From assembly GCA_019321725.1 (NCBI GenBank), contig CM033107.1:18777445-18841444 (forward strand): a stretch of DNA of 64,000 bases. The letters run 5' to 3'. This DNA comes from Paulownia fortunei. Its lineage: Eukaryota > Streptophyta > Magnoliopsida > Lamiales > Paulowniaceae. Below the pieces are notes generated by a model. The model was not told the origin of the DNA. It saw nothing but the letters and a program-made list of their open reading frames with translations, and made no database searches. A program made the translations under genes and the position numbers. Shown here piece by piece: positions 34,741 through 46,160 of this stretch (position 1 is its first letter; the number at the start of each line of letters is the position of its first letter).

Positions 34741-35872
34741 CTAATCATAACAAGGGTTAGAAAGAAAAAGAATTTCCTCTTGTGAAAATTGATTTTCTAG
34801 AAATGGTTTAATTTTTTGTCCATTTACTTTGAATATGTTACAATTTCTAGGATTATCAATGTCAATCACCCCATAAGAATATACTTTTTTTACAACAAAA
34901 GAACCACTCCACCTTGATCTCAATTTTCCAGGAAACAAATGCAATCGAGAATTATAAAGCAAAACCTTTTGACCAACCTCAAATATTTTTCTTGAAATTT
35001 TATTATCATGAAAATCTTTGATTCTTGCTTTATAAATTTTAGAATTCTCATATGCATCATTTCTCATTTCTTGAAGTTCATTGATTTGAAATTTGCGTAT
35101 TTTGAAGCTTCATCAAGGTTGAAGTTAAACATTTTGATTGCCCAATAAGTTTTATGTTCAAGTTCAACAAGTAAATGACAAGGTTTTCCATAAACTATCC
35201 TATAAAGAGACATGCCTAATGATGTTTTGAAAGCAGTTCTATATGCCCAAAGTGTATCGGCAAGTCTAAGAGACCAATCTTTACGGTTTAGGTTAACTGT
35301 TTTCTCCAAAATTTATTTTATCTCCCTATTTGCAAGTTCAACTTGTCCATTTGTCTGAGGGTATAAGGGGTTGCAACTTTATGAATGATTCCATATTTCC
35401 TCATTAAAGTTCTGAAAACTTTGTTACAAAAATATTTTCCCCCATCACTAATAATAGATTTAGGAATTCCAAATCGACTTAAAATATTTTCTTTCAAAAA
35501 AATTATCACTATTTTGTGATCATTGTTTCGATAAGGAATTGCCTCGATCCATTTTGAAACATAATCTATGGCAACCAATATGTAAAGAAAACTAAATGAT
35601 AATGGAAATGGCCCCATAAAATCAATACCCCTACAGTCAAATATTTCAATCACTAGGATAGGGTATAGGGGCATCATATTTGTCTTTGAAAAGGACCCTA
35701 ACTTTTGATAATTTTCACAACTTTTGCAGAAAGTGTAAGTGTATTTGAAAATAGTTGGACAATAAAATCCACATTGCAAGTTTTTTGCAGTAGTTTTCTT
35801 TACAAAAAAATGACCACCACATGCTTGTGAATGACAAAATTTGACAATATTACCTATCTCATTGTCAGACAC
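34741..35872 (-). pseudogene. Integrase, nested family 1 element
   Basis: The N-terminal HHCC-type finger is seen near 35840-35720 (CHSQACGGHF ... TFCKSCENYQ). The catalytic core shows GIDFMGPFP (first Asp, about 35610) and PKSIISDGGKYF (second Asp, about 35450). A frameshift near 35318 separates the core from the next frame (35064-35309), which would carry the Glu, with [21 protein letters not shown]. The C-terminal GKLRSRWSGSF block (34741-35067) is the GPY/F module. It inserted element cDNA into chromosomes; broken here by at least two frame changes. Confidence 0.85.
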
Positions 35873-35946
35873 ACATCTTCAAAAGATTTGATCCGAACAA
35901 TATTTGAATAGGTATAGATCATCCCAATAAATTTTTTTAACCTCAG

Positions 35947-36510
35947 TCAAAAACTTCTTTTTGTCTTGAGAATTCCAATGCGATGACATCTTCCTTCTGA
36001 TGATATAATGTGTCCAAAAACAATACCAGTTGTTACCATGAAGTGACATTTCTCCCAATTGAGCACAAGATTCTTTTCTTCACAGCTGATCAAAACTTTT
36101 TTTAAATTAGATAAGCAATCATCAAATGAATTACCCAAAATAGAAAAATCATCCATGAAGACTTCAAGAAAATGTTCAACCATGTCACTAAAAATACTAA
36201 GCATGCATCGTTGGAATGTAGCTGGTGCATTACATAATCCAAAAGGCATCCTTCGATATGCAAAAGTACCAAAAGGACATGTAAAAGTTATTTTCTCTTG
36301 ATCTTCAAGTGCAATTGCAATTTGATTATACCCAAAATATCCATCTAAAAAGCAATAAAATTCGTGTCCCGCAACTCTTTCTAAAATTTGATCCATGAAA
36401 GGTAATGGAAAATATCTTTTCTAGTAACTGAGTTGAGTTTTCTATAGTCAATGCACATTCGCCAACAGTAACAGTCCTATTTGGAATTAATTCATCATTC
36501 TCATTCTTGA
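35947..36510 (-). pseudogene. Reverse transcriptase of nested element, RNase H deleted
   Basis: A 149-codon open stretch holds the RT palm: CFLDGYFGYNQIAIALEDQ, RRMPFGLCNAPATFQRCM and the catalytic MDD (36148-36156). The MCIDYRKLNSV block lies in a second frame around 36425-36480. After FGHIISSEG the frame jumps at about 35955 straight to sequence upstream of the integrase finger (FLTEVKK-x-YWDDLYLFKYC near 35940-35895). The RT thumb and entire RNase H domain, still visible in the copy at 2341-2985, are therefore missing. Confidence 0.88.
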
Positions 36511-37758
36511 CTACAGTAACTCCAGATTTCTAGGTACAACTTGAGTAGGACTTACCCATTTGCTATCAGAAATAGAATAAATGATTCTATTATCTAAGAG
36601 TTTAATGACTTCATTTCTTACTACTTCTTTCATATTAGGATTTAGCCTTCGTTGCATTTCTCTAGAAAGTTTAGCATTTTCCTCTAGATAGATGTTATGT
36701 GTGCAAATGAAAGGATTAATACCTTTAATATCAACAATGGTCCATCCTAAAGCATTGTTATATATTTTCAGAGTTTCGATCAACTTACCTTCTTGAGATG
36801 CATCGAGTTTGGAAGAAATTGTTACTGGAAAAGTCTCAATCTCACCCAAGAAAGAGTATTTCAAATTAACTGACAAAGGTTTCAAATCAACCACGGGAGC
36901 TTTAATACTTGATGGAATAGATTTTACTGTTGATGATGAAAGTTCTTCGAACTTTGGCTTCCAAAAATATTTTTCTTGTACCTGCAAAAATTCAGAGATA
37001 GTATTAGTGTGTGCCTTTTTACAAATACTTTCACTTTCAAAACAAGTTTCCAAAGAATCTGAAGAGTTAGTAGTAGTAAAGTATTCATGAACAAGTTCCT
37101 CAATTGAATCGACTTCATGTACTTCGACATCTTCTGCAGGTTGCATACAAACATTAAACACATTTAGTTCCAAAGTCATATTTCTAAATTATAACTTCAA
37201 AATACCATTTCTACAATTGATCAAAGCATTTGAAGTTGCAAGAAAAGGACGACCCAAAATGATAGGAATTTGTGTATGTGTTTGTGCAACAGGCTCTGTG
37301 TCCAAAATAATGAAATCAACTGGAAAGTAAAACTTATCAATTTGTACCAACACATCTTCTACTATTCCCTTTGGAACTTGAATCGAACGGTCAGCTAGTT
37401 GGAGTACAACAAAAGTTATTTTAAGTTCTCTCAAACCTAACTATTCATAAACTGATAAAGGTAGAAGATTTACACTAGCACCAAGATCAAGCAAAGCACG
37501 CTCTATTCTAGTGTTTCCTATGATACATGAAATGGTTGGACAACCTGGATGTTTGCACTTGGGTGGAGTGAATTGTTGAATGATTGAACTAACACTTTCA
37601 GTTAAAAATGTCTTCTTTTGTACATGATGTTTTCTTTTGATTGTATACAAATCTTTCAAAAATTTGGCATAAGGTGGAACTTGCTTGATTGCATCCAATA
37701 ATGGAATATTAATCTTGACTTGTTTAAAAATTTCAAAAATTTCAGCATTTGAGTTCAA
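36511..37758 (-). pseudogene. Protease and protease-RT linker, nested element
   Basis: 37441-37758 encodes a Gag-protease border with CPTISCIIGNTRIERALLDLGASVNLLPLSVYE at its end; the active-site D-L-G-A-S lies near 37480. 37189-37434 continues with the [14 protein letters not shown] block. 36511-37179 (222 codons, open) is the linker leading to RT, with KWVSPTQVVPR at its end. One stop or frame change separates each piece. The diagnostic short blocks are LDLGASVNLL and GRPFLATS. Confidence 0.82.
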
Positions 37759-37759
37759 T

Positions 37760-39279
37760 TTTTGAGTTGCTTGTAATCTTTGAGGAAAGGGTGCTGGAGG
37801 TAAATATTTTTATTTTTCATCATTTTCATACTTACCTTCTTCAAACTTACCTTCGTCGTCAAAACTGTTTCCATTTTTCATTTCTGGGGTGGATTAGAAA
37901 CTTTCTTCTTGGGATGAATAGTCTTGTCAATAACTTTTCCATTTCGAAGAGTTGTAACTGAATTAGCCTCATTGACTGCATTTTCACCTGAAGAAGAAAC
38001 ATGACACTGAGTGTAAGGATTAGGTTGAGGTTGAGCAGGAAATTTACCTTTTTTATGAGTACGCGAAGACGTTGTCAGTGTTGAAAGTGTGCTTCTGATC
38101 TCATTGATAGCTTGTGAAGTTTGATTATTGATGTTTGTTTGTTCATGCATAAATGCTTGCAAAGTCTCCTCAATGGATTTTGTATGTGGAGTTGGATAAG
38201 AATGAAAGTTTGGTGATTTTTGTGAATGCAGTGATTGGGCACGATTATCATCTCGCCAACTGAAATTGGGATGATTTCTCCATTATGGATTGTAAGTTTC
38301 AGAATATGGAGAATGAAAAAGTTTTTTGAATGTGTTCATAAAATTTGCTTGTACTAGAATGTTTGGACATTCATTGGTGGAGTGCCCCAAAAGTTCACAA
38401 TTGCTACAAACTTCTTCCTCTTGCACAGATTTGATTTCCTTTACTTTTTTAAGTTCCATGGCTTCAACTTTTCTTGTTAAACTAGCAAGCCTAGCATTTA
38501 GATCATCTTATTGACTAAGGTAATATTTTTCTTTATTACTATTAGCAAGATTAGATCTAATAGAACCTTCGGAAGAATTAACACTATGCCATGATTGAGA
38601 GTTTTCTGCCAAATGATCTAGATATTCTAGGGCTTCATCAGGTTCCTTATCAAGAAACTCATCATTACATATTGTTTCAACAAATTATTTTGTTTCAGGA
38701 GTTAAACCTTTATAAAAGAAACTAATTAAGCGCCATTTTTCAAAACCATGATGTGGGCATGAATTCAACAAATCTTTAAATCTTTCCCAACATTGAAAGA
38801 AAGCTTCATTCGAATTTTGAGAAAAAAATTGAATTTGTCTTTTCAAAGCATTAGTTTTATGAGTTGGAAAGAATTTTTTCAAGAATTCAGCTTACATTTC
38901 TTGCCAAGTGCCAATTGACCTAGGTTTTAAAGAATTAAGCCAATTTTTTGCTTTATCTTTTAAGGAAAAAGAAATAATTTGAGCTTAACAATCTCATTTG
39001 TACAAGTTTGATCATCAAAAGTGGCACATACTTCATCAAATTCTTTTAAATGCAAGTAAGGGCTTTCAGAGTCTAAACCATGGAAATTAGGAAGTAAAGG
39101 ATCATACCTGACTTGAATCGAAAATTATTTGCATATAGAGGAAAAATGAAACAAGAAGTAGAAGAATTTTGAGGAGGTTGCAAGTAATAATGCATGGTAC
39201 GCACCTGTTGATTCTCATTTTCATCTTGGATACTTTTATTTTCAGCTATGGTGGAAGTGTGTAAAGATGATTCAAACAA
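37760..39279 (-). pseudogene. Gag, nested element
   Basis: Broken frames, in order: an N-terminal NSSTSCFIFPLYANNFRFK segment (39073-39200), a capsid region with CWERFKDLLNSCPHHGF (38685-38882), an intact zinc knuckle C-x2-C-x4-H-x4-C (VCSNCELLGHSTNECP, about 38360-38415), and a tail with the glutamine- and asparagine-rich 37878-38162 stretch. Stops at several points. Confidence 0.82.
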
Positions 39280-39424
39280 ATTTCAAACAAAGTTTCAGAA
39301 TTATTTCTTACTAAACGTCAAAAATTATGACTACGATACCATATAACCATATATCCATAAAGAAAATAAATAAACTATATTTACAAAGAAAAAATATTAA
39401 CAAACCTGAATACTTACCTTGCCT

Positions 39425-39442
39425 TCCCCGGCAACGGTGCCA
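39425..39442 (-). promoter_or_regulatory. Primer binding site, tRNA-Asp type, nested element
   Basis: On the minus strand TGGCACCGTTGCCGGGGA starts 6 bases inside the 5' LTR end. It matches the complement of the plant tRNA-Asp 3' end except for one C-to-T-type change (GCGCC to GCACC). Confidence 0.85.
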
Positions 39443-39448
39443 AAAACT

Positions 39449-41057
39449 TGCTACAACTTTAAGGTTGCAAACCCAAGTGTAGGTTGTAGTAAGTAATAAA
39501 TTTCTCGTGAGTCCGAGGTCGATCCACATGGAAGTTGTTTGAAGAATTCAAGTTTATATTTCTAAAAAGATGGAGTTTATGTGAATCAAAATATATGAAC
39601 AATTAATGTATGATGTAACTAAAGAAAAATAAAAGTAATAAAAGTACTGAAATTAGGGATCCACTCTTGAGTTTTGGATAGAGAAATGGTTATTTATTCT
39701 TTTTACCTCTATTAATTGCCACAATTGAAATCCATACATAATAATGGTTCCAATGGGAAGATATTATCAAGTAACTCATGCAATAAGGTCATCATGATAT
39801 TGTCTTACTATTGTAAATTATCTCTTAATGCCAACATTTATTTATGGGATCAAGCATTTATTCACACCTTCGTCAACAACAAATCAAGGTTTCACATTAG
39901 CAGTCGGTGGGGTAAAACCGTACAATAAGCTAAATGAACCCAAGTATTTGTTGTGCCATTGGAGATACATAAATCAAGAATCACCACAAAACAAGTAGGG
40001 TTTAGATCAAAAATAAAAATAATAATTCAACATACTTAAACAATTTCTACCCTTATAACCATTTCTCTTCCTCCATCAAGAGATTCACCCTTTTTCCTCA
40101 ACAAAATGAAATTTAGAAAGACATTATAAATGTAGCAAAGACTAAAAATATAAGAGAAACTAGAGAATGCATTTCTATTACAACTAGAAAACTTACAATA
40201 CTAGAAAACATACAAACTAGATAACTTAGCCTAAAGAAACCCTCTACCCCCCTCCTCTTACAAGCTTAATACATGACCTATTTATAGTACTTGGAGTAAG
40301 CTAAGGCCAAACAAATAATGGAGGGGTTAATCAAGTTGTATGCTAGTTGCCAAGAGTTGGTAAATTGTTACACAAATTTCTCACCCACTAAATTGAATTA
40401 TATTTTTCGGTCAGATACAGCCAGATTTTGAAGATACATGAAAAATCAAAATTGTAGATCTTGCAACTCTGATATATTTTCATATATTGTTTGTCAAATT
40501 TGGTGGTCGGATGAAGGAGATATGGTCAAATTACCGAGTCATGTCCAAGAGCCGCCCTTTAACAGTAGCAGCAACTTGCAGCCTATGTTTTTACCATTTC
40601 AACACATTTTCACACCATCTTGTCTTCAGAAAACTTGTTTATTTACTCTTAGGTATAACATATCCGAAGTTCAGCCCAAAACAAATTTAGGCTCAAGATA
40701 TATAACTGAATTGGTAAAATAAGTCAATACTGGGCTGAACTCTGATCCGAATTTTGGTGATCCATTTTGTGCAACTACTTGGATAAGTTTTCTGCTATCA
40801 TCGAGACTAAATTGGGCTAATCTTCCAACATACAAGTTGTACCTCTATCTCTTGTCTTTCAAATGAAACAAGCTTCAGGTCCATAGGGCTTTTTATCATG
40901 AAGTTATGCTCAAATTACAAAAACTGCACAAGTTTGGAAACATGCTTCCATTTATTCCCTAACACAAAACATTAATAAAACAATAATATTAACAAGAATA
41001 AAGCAAGAAAAGTATAAAGGGTTTGATAGAAAAATATGTCAAAATATGCACTTATCA
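39449..41057 (-). repeat. 5' LTR of nested family 1 element
   Basis: A direct repeat of 29710-31320, starting TGCTACAACTTT and ending GCACTTATCA on the plus strand. The TATA-like CTATTTATAG complement is at 40277-40287. It is the presumed promoter of the element, read leftwards. Confidence 0.93.
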
Positions 41058-41062
41058 TAGGG
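41058..41062. repeat. Target site duplication TAGGG, right copy
   Basis: Identical to 29705-29709, immediately after the right LTR. Confidence 0.95.
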
Positions 41063-41700
41063 CTAAGCGGACACCACATTGTGTTGTGTTTTCAGTACTT
41101 GAAGGTGAAAAATTCATACTTAATCACTAAAAGGAGTTTCTTCAAAGGCTATGGAACGATCTCTACAAGAGAATAGAAAATACTTCGATCAACTCCCTTT
41201 CATCCATAAAAGTTGATGTTTCATTTGTGCTTGAGTCCATGACAAGCTTTGCCAATTTTGATATCTATCATGTGGAAGAACCAGTGAAAGAATTTTTTGC
41301 CAAGGCCGCTGCTTATGACAAGGCAAGGTTAACATCTTCGGAACAGGCATCCAAATAACTTCTTGCACAACAATTGAGTGAAGCCAAAGATCGCCTCCAC
41401 GAAGCTAAGACTAGAGAAAACAAAGAGGTTAATCAGATTCAATTTACTAATGAGGAGTTGGAGCGCATCAAGAAGGAGCTTGATGATTTGAAGGACAAAA
41501 GAAACACTTATCTGCATCATTAAAACGACAACAACTTCTCGAGAGTGCCCAAACCAAAGTTCATAAGATTGAAAAGGAGATTGTTTCAATCAAGAATACT
41601 TCTCCATTGAGTGATGAAGCAGTTGAAACTTTGAAGTCTTCAATGATACGTCTCGAGGTTGCCAAAGAAGAGTTGAGAAATTTAAGACCCTTTTCTTAGT
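41063..41700 (+). pseudogene. PMD frame, C-terminal part (coiled-coil tail)
   Basis: Reading phase continues from 29704 across one TAGGG copy (...STR-A-KRTPHCVV). The remainder encodes a long charged heptad-like stretch, EAKDRLHEAKTRENKEV then NEELERIKKELDDLK, and ends near ...VAKEELRNLRPFS followed by a stop at about 41698. Stops at about 41117, 41356 and 41521 show decay. This coiled-coil tail is the 3' end of the antisense PMD gene of the Tat element. Confidence 0.75.
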
Positions 41701-42425
41701 ATTTGTTTATGACCTTTCCCTTTATTTTTGTTTTATGTAACGAACATCATTATTTTTTAGATTACATAATAGAAATTATTTATTTTCTATCTTGCAATCC
41801 TTCAAGTGCATTCATGTTCATCAAAATTCACAAAGCTCTCATTTTTTTTCATACTACTATCCTATACGAAGAGAAAATATAATTACTCATGACTGAATTT
41901 AGAAAATATCTAAGCTACCTACGTACCCTAAAAAAGGGATCAATTCATAACGTAGTTCAAAAAACACTCTTTTTTTTATTTGATGGGGGGCATTCATAGT
42001 TTATACTCATGTGGGCCAGGAGTATCTATTGCTTAACCACCCTAGACTAGGTGGGGTATTTAACATTTTAACCACATAAAATACCTTTAGTGGGGTAAAT
42101 TAACAGTTTAACCACATGTATTCACTTTTGGTGGGTACCATTCACAATTTATACTCATGCGGGTCAGGAGTAACATGCAGTTTAGGCTCATGCGTCACAG
42201 AGTATTCTTCTAACTTTACGCGTAATAGCATTTTAAGAATTTTCCATTGATCGGGTTAATTCTTAAGCCATCTTCAGCAACCAACTTGTAAGCGCCATTT
42301 GTGTAGACCTCTTTAACAACGTAAGGACCATCTCATTTTGATGTGAATTTATTTCCAGTTCGATGAGTAGTGATGATGGGCCTTCTCACAGCAAGCACTA
42401 AATCGCCAACTTGGAAAGAGCGTGA
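41701..42425. other. Non-coding spacer between PMD 3' end and integrase 3' end
   Basis: No gene. 41990-42210 carries an irregular set of related words: TTTATACTCATG(T/C)GGG(C/T)CAGGAGTA twice, about 170 bp apart, a third partial one, and TTTAACCACAT twice next to TAGTGGGGTA/TTGGTGGGTA words. Variable tandem repeats between pol and the 3' side are known in Tat-lineage elements. The convergent ends of pol (minus) and PMD (plus) meet here. Confidence 0.55.
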
Positions 42426-43546
42426 TCATACTTTCTTATTGAACGCCCTAGACAAGCGAGCTTGATAGCATTCAAGTCTTTGTTGCGCTTCTAACCTTTT
42501 CTCATCAAAAGCCTCTAACTCTTCAAGTCGTAGGCGTACATTTTCTTCTTCGGTTAATCCTTCTTGAACAGCTATCCTCAATGATGGAATTTGTTGCTCA
42601 AGAGGAACTATAGCTTCAACACCATACACCAGTGCGTAAGGAGTTGCTTGAGTAGGCATTCTAAAAGTGGTTCTGTACACCCATAAAGCTTCTCCGATTC
42701 TTTCGTGCCAATCTCGTTTTGACTTTGCAATCACTTTATTCAAGAAAGTACACAAAGTCTTGTTGAATGCTTCAGCGAGTCCATTAGCAGCGGCATAATA
42801 CATAGAAGATTTTCTTTGTTTGAAACTAAACTTCTGACAAAGCTTATCGATCAAACTATTTCAAAGGGCTTTTCATTATCCAAGATTATATATCGAGGAA
42901 TCCCATAATGATAAATAATATTAATACGGATAAAGTCAGCAACATTTTCCTTCTTTACCTCTTGAGAGGTATCGCTTCAGCCCACTTAGAAAAGTAGTTG
43001 TTGCAGCCAAAATGTATAAATGTCCGCCGGAAGACTTTATCATAGGTCCAACCACATCTAAGCCCTAAGCATTAAACAACCACGAAGAAACAGTAGGGTA
43101 CAACGGCTCAGGCGGTTGGTGAATAAAATTTGCATAAAATTGACAGGCTTGACATCTTTGCGCGTAATCCATACAATCTTTTACCATTGTCAGCCAATAG
43201 TAACCCATTCTTTTTATTCAGAAGTGCAACTTCTGGCCTGATTAATGAGCACCACAAATCCAGAATGAGCTTCTTCTATAGCTTGGATAGCTTCATCATC
43301 ACTCAAACATCGCAAGAAAACTCCATCAAATGAGTGTCTATAAAGTGTGCTTTTGTAATGAATAAAGCGAGTCGCACGACATCGAATATCAACTCTTTGA
43401 CGTGGATCATCAGGTAGCTTTTCATACTTCAAATAATCTACAAGTGGTTGACGCCAATCTTCTTTCTCGACTTTAAATACTTCGACAACATGATTTTTCT
43501 CATCTTCATCACAATTCTTATCCTCGAAGATTGTGGTACAACCCAA
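42426..43546 (-). pseudogene. Integrase of Tat element
   Basis: 42426-42854 holds the C-terminal half of the core: YYAAANGLAEAFNKTL (expected Y-P-x-x-N-G-x-x-E; Glu present), WHERIGEALWVYRTTFRMPTQ-x-TPYALVYG and VPLEQQIPSLR. The N-terminal part is in broken frames up to 43546 (EEAHSGFVV marks the start of the zinc-finger region near 43270). The CPRN...W finger and first Asp are heavily damaged. Confidence 0.8.
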
Positions 43547-44427
43547 CTTCTACATATTGGTACACGAGCTTCACCTTCAGGCATGGCAAGTGTAGAAGTA
43601 AGATTTGCTAAAGCATCAACTTTCTTATTATCTGTCCTTGGTATACGTTCAATAACTACATCTCCCAACCCTCCAATAAGCCTTCTAACATAATTGAAAT
43701 ACGGAAGTAGCTCAGGTTTCTTGACTTCATACACTCCAAACAATTGATTGACACTAATTTATCACCATACACTTTCAGATGTAATTATTTTATATCAACA
43801 ACCATTTTCAATCCAAGGATAAGAGCTTGATATTCAGCAACATTATTGGAGCAATTCTGGGTTAAGATAAAGAAGTAAGGCAACACTTCTCCATCAGATG
43901 TAACGAATATAACTCCCGCATCAGTTCTTTTTATGAGAAGCTCCATCAAAGTACATCTTCCAAGGAGAAGTGATTTCTATTACGAGAAAATCTTCATCTG
44001 GTAAGTCATCAGATAGCTCCCACTCAGCAGGGATAGGATGATCGGCCAAGAAGTCTGCCAAAACTTATCCTTTCACAAGCCTTTTGAGGAATGTATATGA
44101 TCTCGAATTATTGTAATTGAAGGTACCACCTTGTAAGTCTGTCAGAAAGAACTAGTCTTGTCATAACATACTTTAGTGGGTTTGCTTTCGAGACAAGACG
44201 GATGGTATGAACCTGAAGTAGTGTTTCAACTTTTGGATTGTAAAGATAAGGGCCAAACATATATTTTCAATTGGTGAGTCGTTCAACTCGTTTGGCGTCA
44301 TCATCCTACTTAAATAGTACAAGGCACTCTCTTTTCCATCATTATTCTCTTGCACTAATAAAGCCCCAACGGGCAGCAATATAAAGCGTCCAGGCACTGG
44401 TGCAACCAATATGGGAGGCTTCATCAA
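43438..44427 (-). pseudogene. RNase H region of Tat element
   Basis: 44173-44427 holds the RT-side connection (VPGRFILLPVGALLVQEN, ALYYLSRMMTPNE and YSPIE-like ENICLALIFTIQKLKHYF). 43438-43743 holds the tandem RNase H end (FNYVRRLIGGLGDVVIERIPR, NKKVDALANLTS). The duplicated RNase H layout (a decayed and a second RNase H domain) is typical of the Tat lineage. Frames are broken between them. Confidence 0.72.
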
Positions 44428-44790
44428 ATAGGTCTTTATACTTTCAAAAGATTTCTACAAGACTTATCCCATTCAAATGGAATACCTTTCTTCATAAGTC
44501 AGCTGAATGGCTGGCATCGACTGGCTAGGTTCGAAATGAACCTTCGAAGATAAGCTAACTTTCTTTGCAAACTTTTAAGTTCATGAATGTCTTGAGGTTT
44601 AGGCATCTTTAGAATCGCATCAACCTTTGCTTGCTCAATTTCTATCCCTCGATGGTGAACGATGAACCGAGAAACTTTCCAGACTTAACACCAAATGCGC
44701 ATTTCAGCGGATTCATCTTAAGTTGATATCTTCTCAATCGTTCCATAACTTTTCTCAAATCTAGAAGATGATCTTCTCGTTTTTTAGACT

Positions 44791-45363
44791 TCACAACCAC
44801 GTCATCAACATATCACTCAATATTTTTATGGAGCATATCATCAAAAATTTCTGCATAGCCCTTTGATATGTAGCGCCGGCATTTTTTAATCCAAACGACA
44901 TCACCTTATAGCAATATATACCTTTTGGAGTGCGAAATGCCGTTAACTCTTCATCTTTTGGGGCACATATTTGGTTAGTCATCTTTGGGACATGCATCAT
45001 TCAAATCTCTGAAATCGACATAACCTCAAATTTGGCCATTCTTCTTTCTCACGGGATAATGCTTGAGATCCATGTAGGATACTTGACTTCCCGAATAAAC
45101 TCAACTTCAATGAGTTTATTCACTTCAGCCTCAATTAAAGGGACCAACTCAGGCCGAAATCGACGTTGAGCTTGTTTAATAGGACGAGCTCCCTTCTTAA
45201 CAGATAGGTGATGGACTGCTACTTTCGGATCCATTCCAGGCATCTTTTTGTACGACAATGCGAATACATCTTTGAACTCATGAAATAGTTCGATGTATGC
45301 TCTTTCTTCATTAATGGCCAACAAAGCGCTAATATAGATTGGTTGGGGAACTGTCGACATCAC
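44791..45363 (-). pseudogene. Reverse transcriptase of Tat element
   Basis: 45049-45363 contains the linker and fingers (FHEFKDVFALSYKKMPGMDP, HHLSVKKGARPIKQ, RRFRPELVPLIEAEVNKLI). 44791-45000 contains TAFRTPKGIYCYKVMSFGLKNAGATYQRAM. The catalytic YVDD is encoded at 44801-44812 but in a different frame from the preceding block, with a stop two codons before it, so the enzyme is dead. Confidence 0.85.
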
Positions 45364-45431
45364 CCAAATTAATCTCTTTTAGTTCATCAACAGTAGCTTT
45401 AACGCCTTCTTCAAGTTCAGGAGAGGCAGCT

Positions 45432-46160
45432 TCAACATCTTCCTCTTCCAATTTCTTCACTTAAAGTGATGTGATATGTTGATACCATATATTTCTCTAC
45501 ATGTTCTATCTCTTTAAAATCCACACACATTCTCATTAGACCATTCTTTTGTCTTATGCTAATCATTTGCATAGCATCACCCATTTTGCTAATATAACCG
45601 CCATTAGTCAATTTGAAAATTTGTTTGCACAAGTGATCCTTAACATTTCGACATGTTGCATGGTCAAACCCAATATTAATGTGATAAGATGAAGCTACAC
45701 TTTCCCTATCATCTTCGTTAGCTTGAGTTCATGTAAAAATAATAGTTTGCAACTTATCTTTCAACACTTTTTCACATGATATAGCAAAGTAGTGCATCGT
45801 CTCATAAGAGATGGAATTAAACTTCGGAGTTTTTGGGTGGTTCGTGGCTTACTAACCCTTTTCAGATGCTTTGATTTCTTAGAAATACCCAATCTTTAAC
45901 AGTTAGCTCTTTTACTCCCCAACTTTTTGAGCGGGCCAAGTCTATCAAAGACAAATATTCGCTTTATTTTCTTTCCATTATCATTCAAAAACATCATCGG
46001 TCCATGAAATTCTCCTTCAGACACATGATTCGTGCTAGCTCTTTTGATGGCAATGTGGATGGGGTTTTGTGGTAAAAACCCAAGGCCAGTTCGAGTACTT
46101 TGAACAACATGCCCACTTTCTTTCAGCATCTTTTGGGTAGTTGTAACTCAATGCACTTGT
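45432..46160 (-). pseudogene. Protease-RT spacer of Tat element
   Basis: A broken coding region. 45896-46129 ([16 protein letters not shown] ... [19 protein letters not shown]) is duplicated in part at 49870-50030. 45432-45632 is a short frame I do not recognise. The stretch from 46003 to 46160 is the duplicated flank of the inserted 3'-end copy. Confidence 0.65.
46003..46160. repeat. About 160-bp pol duplication, left copy
   Basis: GAAATTCTCCTTCAGACACA through TGCACTTGTTC is repeated at 49870-50030 with small differences. The two copies bracket the inserted 3'-end fragment 46161-49868. Confidence 0.85.

Larger units (their letters stand above)
29710..41057 (-). mobile_element. Nested family 1 Athila-type element with two accessory genes
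   Basis: LTRs 29710-31320 and 39449-41057 (1611 and 1609 bp, a few differences per 100 bp by eye) both start TG and end CA on the plus strand and are flanked by perfect TAGGG duplications. Minus-strand order: LTR, tRNA-Asp primer site, gag with zinc knuckle, protease, RT, integrase, a Cys-rich frame, a LOG-like frame, 3' non-coding region, polypurine tract (AAGTGTGGGATAATT at 31321-31335), LTR. The RNase H domain is deleted. It is the youngest insertion in the window. Confidence 0.93.
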
